Origin: Brachionus plicatilis
Lineage: Eukaryota; Rotifera; Eurotatoria; Ploima; Brachionidae
DNA length: 64,000 nucleotides
NCBI GenBank assembly: GCA_010279815.1
Contig: QEOQ01000460.1
Coordinates: forward strand, 720,205 to 784,204
Direction: 5' to 3'
The notes beneath the pieces are model-generated. The model was not told the DNA's origin. It searched no databases and saw nothing but the letters and a program-made list of their open reading frames with translations. Position numbers and translations under genes: made by a program. Position 1 is the stretch's first letter, and each line of letters opens with the position of its first letter. This document shows positions 59,166-64,000 of the stretch, piece after piece.

Positions 59166-59230
59166 GTCATGACTTGGACTTTTTTTTTAATGACTTAGAC
59201 TTTTTTTTGGGACTTTTAAACAACTCTGGT
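59166..59230. repeat. AAGTC-rich dispersed repeat, copy 3 (truncated by gap)
   Basis: Starts at the gap edge with gtcatgacttggact and ends gacttttaaacaactctgg, matching the ends of the copies at 34264 and 38425. Confidence 0.6.
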
Positions 59231-60553
59231 ATGTCCAGGTTTTTGATTTATCTATTTTTCTTTAGATCATATGTAAAAAGCTTTTAATGAATTACCATCT
59301 TCTAGCTCACACGGATCTATTGGTATTCATCCAAAAATTTTAAAAGGCCTCCCTGATAATTTTTTCCTTTGATACAAGCTTTTAATGATTTCGTAAAGTT
59401 ACAAAAGTATCCCTGATTATTTGAGAATAATAATTGTAAGTCCTTAATTGTAAATTATTAAAAGTTTTTTACGTTCTGTCTGCTATTGTAAAAAATTTTA
59501 TAAGATTCATGCTTATCAAATCTCAATGTCTCTCTTTGAAGTACATCAAAAATTTGACACAAATTATCAAAAATAATCTTGAGGAAGCATTGCTGCTTAA
59601 AACAGATTTTTTTAAACTTGCTACTTTTGTTGTTCGACTTCATTATTTAAAGTCCTCTTGAAATTCTGACAGGTCTTGGTGACTTCTGACACGTTCCTAG
59701 AATAACAATCACTGTTCTAATGCAGGGTTCAACTTTTTGGATGAATGTTAACAATCATCTAAAATAATGACTTGACAATGAACTCAAATCAGATGGGAAA
59801 TAGAAGCAGAACACTGAAAGCACAATCTAAAATCCATAATTTTATTTTTTTCTAAAGATACATCTGATTAACTTGCCTTGGAATGGAACCATGAGGCTCA
59901 GTCGAAATTAGCTGTTCTTTTACCAGCTACACAACAATTCTTACATTCGGGTAGAGATAATTTCCATAGAACTTCGAAATGGATCTAATAGAACATGAGA
60001 CCGTTTTTGAAAAATGTATTCATAGTCCCAAAAGTAAACAAAAATTTTAAAAAAAGTTTATTGCTTTTAGAAGGTAAGATTTTTTTTTTCTTAAAGATTT
60101 TTCAATAAATTAAATTTTCAAATCGTTTGCAAACGAACTTTATGAATTTTGTTTAGGAGATTTTTATGACGTCAATTAAGAAAATTGAGAAAATGTAGGT
60201 GAAAGTCAACTTCCTGGAGAACACTTGAACTGATGTCAGTATCTTGAAATTTTAGATTTTCGTAAAGCGTATTAGTGTAGGAGTCAGGAAGTTTTTAAGT
60301 ACCTAATTATTAACATTATTTTTTCTAGGAGAAGATTTTGAATTTAAGGTTTTTAGGGAAATAATAAATTCACTTTTGGCAATTTGATTTAATTTTGTCT
60401 AAATTATTTTAATTTAAGTCACAATCTCGTGTAAAAATGTTTCACAAGTATTTTTCAAAAATTTTGACGATTTCTTCTTAGTTATAAGTTCTGTAATTCT
60501 TTAATTGAATTTATTTTCTTTAATAATTTTGATCCCATCATTTAGTTGTCTAT
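59231..60553. other. Intergenic, nothing firm
   Basis: AT-rich spacer. A minus-strand ORF of 61 codons at 59458-59643 (including NLCQIFDVLQRETLRF) may be a transposon remnant; it has no match I can name. Confidence 0.35.
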
Positions 60554-60840
60554 ATAGTAGTAGTAGTAGTAGTAGTAAGAAAAACCGCGGCATGAAATGA
60601 TCATGCGGAACGCGTCAACAGTAGATATACAATGTTATACGTTAATTCCAAAGTCTATATAGTTGTTATTCAAAGATTTTTTTAATTTCCTTTAAGCTTG
60701 ATATGATCAAGTACGGTCTTCCAAATTTCAGCTGACTTTTCGGCTTTTGTCACGATTTTGATCTTGTTCCGTGAATAGCTGCTGATCATATGGTTCAATA
60801 ATTCGAGTGAGTAGAAATGATTCAGAATAGAGCATTATTT
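60554..60840 (-). mobile_element. LINE 3' end with TAC-repeat tail
   Basis: The minus strand encodes the tail of an ORF (ELLNHMISSYSRNKIKIVTK, then WKTVLDHIKLKGN and a stop at about 60690). About 110 bp of GC-richer non-coding DNA follow (including cgcggcatgaaatgatcatg), then a TAC trinucleotide tail at 60554-60578. ORF end, short UTR and microsatellite match the ends of the other LINE remnants. The ORF family is inferred from this layout, not from a recognised RT block. Confidence 0.55.
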
Positions 60841-61635
60841 TCTCTATGCTATCAAATGTTTGTCATCTTTCAGTAATCTATTCAGTAAATATTTTTTTAT
60901 TTTATTTTCTCTGGGATTATTTAATTAAATTAATTAATGATCATAGTGAAAAAATTTCCAACTCTTTTCTTAAACTAAAAGTTAAGTCCACCTAGGGATT
61001 CCAATTTTATAAGCCTGATATCTATCTTATTATATTCCAAACCTTTTAGGATCTAGCGATCCTAAATTAGAACATGAAATAATAAAGAAAGAAATTAAAT
61101 AATAACCTTTTTTAAGAAGTGGTCACTTCAAGCATAAACAAATAATAAAGAAAATAAAAATTAGGAGAAAGAAATTTTAATCAAAATAATTTATAGGATT
61201 CAAATCCCGTGTCTAATATTATAAACTTGAGTTAAAGACTCTAAGAGTAAAGCCCAAATCTAACCTTTTTTTAAATTTAATTACATAGTTTCTTTGTTAT
61301 AGCAATTCGGGTATTTTACAGCTAATATAATTTTAACTTTAAAAGAAAAAATTCGGATCTAAACTTTACTATTAGAGTCCTAACACGAGTTTTAGAGTAA
61401 AAAAATACGTGTCTTAAAATAATTTTTTTGATTCTAACGCCGCATTTAACTCTGTACGATATACGGTATTTAAAAATTTTTTGTTAATAACAATATTTTG
61501 TACCATGTAACGGTAATTTTCTTATAATTTTATTTTTATTTAATTCGAGTAAAACACCAAAAGGCGACGTAAAAATTGATATAAAAAAGAAAAAAATGTT
61601 CAAAATTTACAAAAAAATATTTAATAGCAGAGTAA
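60841..61635. other. Intergenic, nothing recognised
   Basis: AT-rich spacer between two LINE remnants; no gene or repeat seen. Confidence 0.45.
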
Positions 61636-62170
61636 TTATTGGTTTTCTTGCATCTTTTCTGGTTTCAAGAGCTCAATAAGAGAACTTTTGCCTGCTTGAC
61701 CTATTTTTAGTAAATCTCTTATCCTTTTTACCATATCAGATTCTGATAGCATTTCAAATATGGAAAAGTAAATCTTTGGTAAAAAACGGGCTAATCTGAG
61801 TATGGTATCGATACCAGTGCCTTGAATTCCAATTATACTTTCAACGTTTTTAATAAAAGATTTACAGTTAAGATCATTTGGTAAGCTGCTTCTAGTCACC
61901 AATAGTTGATTTAGAAAGGTGTAAGTCAACGAGTTCTCACATAATCTTATTAATAGACCACACTTGGCGCGAATTATTCGAGATTCAATTGTGTCAATTC
62001 CTAAGGCGTTTGCAAATGCAGTGCTCTTTGAATGTCTTGGCAGTCCAAACATACTTTAAAGAATGTTTGATTCAATTACTTGAATCTTCCTGATTTCTGT
62101 CTGATTAATGGCTGGAGGCGCCAATTTTCTTATAATTGGCGTTCGAATACAGCAGATATTCGAGTCAATA
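61636..62170 (-). mobile_element. LINE fragment, C-terminal domain after the reverse transcriptase
   Basis: The minus strand reads IRTPIIRKLAPPAINQTEI, then VIESNIL, an in-frame TAA, then MFGLPRHSKSTAFANALGID and 120 further residues to a stop at 61636. The FGLPr.s.sta pattern followed by an I-E-.-R-I stretch is typical of the region downstream of the RT in LINEs, where an array of short copies of such proteins is often misannotated as host genes. The internal stop marks it as dead, although the part from the ATG at 62052 is an uninterrupted 138 codons. Confidence 0.65.
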
Positions 62171-62631
62171 AAGACATTTAAAAAATTCTTTAAAAGAATG
62201 TAGAATTGCTTTGATAATCAAGGAAAATACTTTGAACACTTGAATAAAAAAAACGTTTGTTCGTTGGTTTTTTGATGCTCTTTTATTTCAATATTTTTCT
62301 ATATTTTATTCTTTTTTATTTTTAATTGATTAGTTTAACAATTGATATGAACAGTTATTTCCATTATTATAAAACCATTAATTCTACATTTTTATTTATT
62401 TAACTTGAATTTTTCTCTTAATTTGACCTTAAAACCAAAAATCAATTTAAATAATTTAACTTTTTAAATCAATCTACTAAATTAATAAAACATTAAAATT
62501 TTTCATAGAGGCATTTTTGTTTCCATAGTAAAAACTAAATTATGAAAATTTATAGTCATAAAAGTTTACAGTTTTGAATATTGTAAAAAAAAAAAGTAAA
62601 TTTAATTTTTAAACCGTTTTAATAAGCTATA

Positions 62632-63252
62632 ATGGATAAGGATATACATGTTCAAAGAACTTTGGCAATAATCAAGCCGGATGCTGTAAACAAAGCCGAA
62701 GAAATTGAAGACCAAGTGCTGAGAGCAGGTTTTTCCATTTTAAATAAACGATGGGTGCATTTAAGTCCTGAGCAATGCAGCGAATTTTACAGCGACCATT
62801 CGAGCAAGATATTTTTTCCAAGTTTGGTCGCTTTTATGAGCAGTGGCCCAATAGTTGTGATGGAATTGGCCAAAGAAAATGCCATCTCTAGCTGGAGAAA
62901 CATGATCGGAAACACTAATTCAGAAAAGGCTAGGGCAGAACAACCAGATAGCATACGAGCAAAATACGGACGAGATGAACAATGCAATGCAGTTCATGGC
63001 AGCGACAGTGAATTGAATGCTGAGCGAGAAATTCGATTTTTTTTCAGTAGAAGTGTCATAGAGCCAATACCAATTGGTCAATCTGCCAAAGATTATTTGG
63101 AAAACAAGCTAAATCCGACTGTCCTCAAAGCTCTCACTCAACTTTGCAAAGAAAAGCCCCAAGATCCAGTCACATGGCTGGCTGATTGGCTCTTGGCAAA
63201 TAATCCCTACAAACCATTGGTAAACTCCAAAGTAAACGTTATTGAAGCATAA
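62632..63252 (+). CDS. NME5: NME5-type nucleoside diphosphate kinase homolog (ciliary)
   Basis: An intronless 206-residue protein, the usual NME5 size (about 210). Residues 8-140 are a nucleoside diphosphate kinase domain (TLAIIKPDAV at the start, SGPIVVMEL, and NAVHGSDS with the equivalent of the catalytic histidine, H122). Residues about 145-192 form a DPY30-type dimerisation motif (YLENKLNPTVLKALTQL... PVTWLADWLLANNP). NME5 proteins are structural parts of radial spokes in motile cilia and sperm tails; kinase activity is doubtful in the family. The start is the only ATG before the domain. AATAAA near 63290 falls in the 147-bp convergent spacer to the next gene. Confidence 0.97.
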   Translation: MDKDIHVQRTLAIIKPDAVNKAEEIEDQVLRAGFSILNKRWVHLSPEQCSEFYSDHSSKIFFPSLVAFMSSGPIVVMELAKENAISSWRNMIGNTNSEKARAEQPDSIRAKYGRDEQCNAVHGSDSELNAEREIRFFFSRSVIEPIPIGQSAKDYLENKLNPTVLKALTQLCKEKPQDPVTWLADWLLANNPYKPLVNSKVNVIEA

Positions 63253-63399
63253 AATAATTCAATTTTTAAATTTTATTTTTTTTAATTAATAAAATAAAAA
63301 AAAACATTTAGTTAATTAATTTTTGGAAATATCTTTATTAATTACATTTGATTCTGAAAAGACTAAAATCAGCTGAGATTCAGTAATAAAAACAAAAAA

Positions 63400-64000
63400 T
63401 TAATATCCATCGTCAATGATAACATTCGTCAAATCGTGTTTGTCAACACATTTCATTATTTCCTTAAAAATTAAAGCCAACCTTCTATCCACTGATTTCA
63501 AGTGATCTTCGGTCAATACCGGATACAATGGATCTACTTTAAGAGAATGATCTAACAATTTACTGAATCCTTTTTCATATAAATATTGTAAACGCTTAAA
63601 AGTAGAATAACGCACAAAACAGCATTGTTTGACTGGAGCTAGAATGGAAATTTCGTCGCTAAAAATTTTTCCAAACGATCTTCCATTATCCAAGTGTATC
63701 ATAAAAGAGTCATTGCCAAGAGAAATCATTCGCTCATAATGATGACGATCCATGTTTGAGGTGATGAAGTCAAAAATGGAAAGATCCATTAGGTCAAGAA
63801 AATGTTTTGAATGGTATAAAGTGTTTTTGAAAACTGTTTGTTCACAATATTTTTCATTTATTTCCCATTCGGCTTTTTTCTTTTTTGTATATGTTCGCCT
63901 GTACGGGTGTCGAACTGTGTCCCATTTAACGAGCGGTTTTCCCGGCAGCATTAATTGCACTGAACCTTCCATGCGATCTTTCGGCTTGCCGCATATGGCA
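63400..64000 (-). CDS. FAM20-type secretory-pathway kinase, C-terminal part (continues past window end)
   Basis: The minus-strand frame is open to the last base of the window: codons upstream of M at 63972 read AICGKPKDR, which fits the family, so the real start lies beyond 64000. Landmarks of the FAM20/Four-jointed kinase fold are PYRRTYTKKKKAEWEIN, FDFITSNMDRHHYE (catalytic loop), HLDNGRSFGK (the metal-binding D in place of DFG), DEISILAPVKQCC and DRRLALIFKE near the end. FAM20C phosphorylates S-x-E motifs of secreted proteins in the Golgi; FAM20B phosphorylates xylose in proteoglycan linkers. The remaining sequence resembles FAM20C most, but the part that would separate these is partly outside the window. 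Convergent with NME5. Confidence 0.93.
   Translation of the reverse strand, partial: AICGKPKDRMEGSVQLMLPGKPLVKWDTVRHPYRRTYTKKKKAEWEINEKYCEQTVFKNTLYHSKHFLDLMDLSIFDFITSNMDRHHYERMISLGNDSFMIHLDNGRSFGKIFSDEISILAPVKQCCFVRYSTFKRLQYLYEKGFSKLLDHSLKVDPLYPVLTEDHLKSVDRRLALIFKEIMKCVDKHDLTNVIIDDGY

Noticed and set aside
58553..59170. 205-codon ORF on the minus strand
   Set aside because: It consists of N bases; it is the assembly gap.

Overview
This window is animal nuclear DNA of very high AT content (most intergenic and intronic sequence is A/T-only tracts). It carries intron-containing genes with GT...AG splice sites and mostly very short AT-rich introns, a Pol III tRNA gene and several decayed retrotransposons. 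Two genes typical of motile cilia (an NME5-type nucleoside diphosphate kinase with a DPY30 tail and a calcyphosin-like EF-hand protein), together with an allatostatin-A/galanin-type receptor and a cys-loop channel subunit, point to a small ciliated invertebrate. A Brachionus-like rotifer fits the composition, but that is inference and not read from a marker gene.

Layout. 1-2.1 kb: tRNA-Val(AAC) and two tandem, paralogous small neuropeptide precursors, each releasing one 14-residue amidated peptide directly after the signal peptide. 2.7-3.3 kb: a tandem UTR repeat and a decayed copy of the 3' end of the TMEM181 gene that lies intact at 12 kb. 4.8-6.3 kb: a 496-residue intronless gene with a deaminase-superfamily-like core. 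7.4-11.5 kb: a MITE with an 8-bp target duplication and two decayed LINE copies. 12.05-16.5 kb: a 12-exon TMEM181 gene whose fourth intron houses a second, same-strand intronless gene for a Y/Q/G-rich protein with a valine-rich core. 16.8-19 kb: calcyphosin-like gene and a secreted six-cysteine, probably GPI-anchored orphan. 23.7 kb: Tc1/mariner transposase remnant. 27.6-29.6 kb: a leucine-rich-repeat receptor-like membrane protein with a 14-nt first coding exon. 33.5-41.6 kb: a seven-exon cys-loop ligand-gated channel subunit whose introns are filled with fold-back elements and MITEs. 41.6-52.5 kb: gene-poor, one LINE remnant. 52.5-56.8 kb: three-exon peptide GPCR. 58.56-59.17 kb: assembly gap. 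60-62.2 kb: LINE remnants. 62.6-64 kb: NME5 and, convergent to it, the C-terminal part of a FAM20-type secretory kinase that runs off the window.

The genes do not form one pathway. Several act in cell-to-cell signalling (two peptide precursors, a peptide GPCR, a ligand-gated channel, an LRR membrane protein) and two in cilia. Splice models for TMEM181, the channel, the GPCR, the LRR gene and the calcyphosin gene were built by hand by joining GT...AG boundaries that keep phase; each total is an exact multiple of three. The items most worth following up are the tandem neuropeptides, the intronless deaminase-like gene, the same-strand nested gene, and the mobile-element load of the channel introns.
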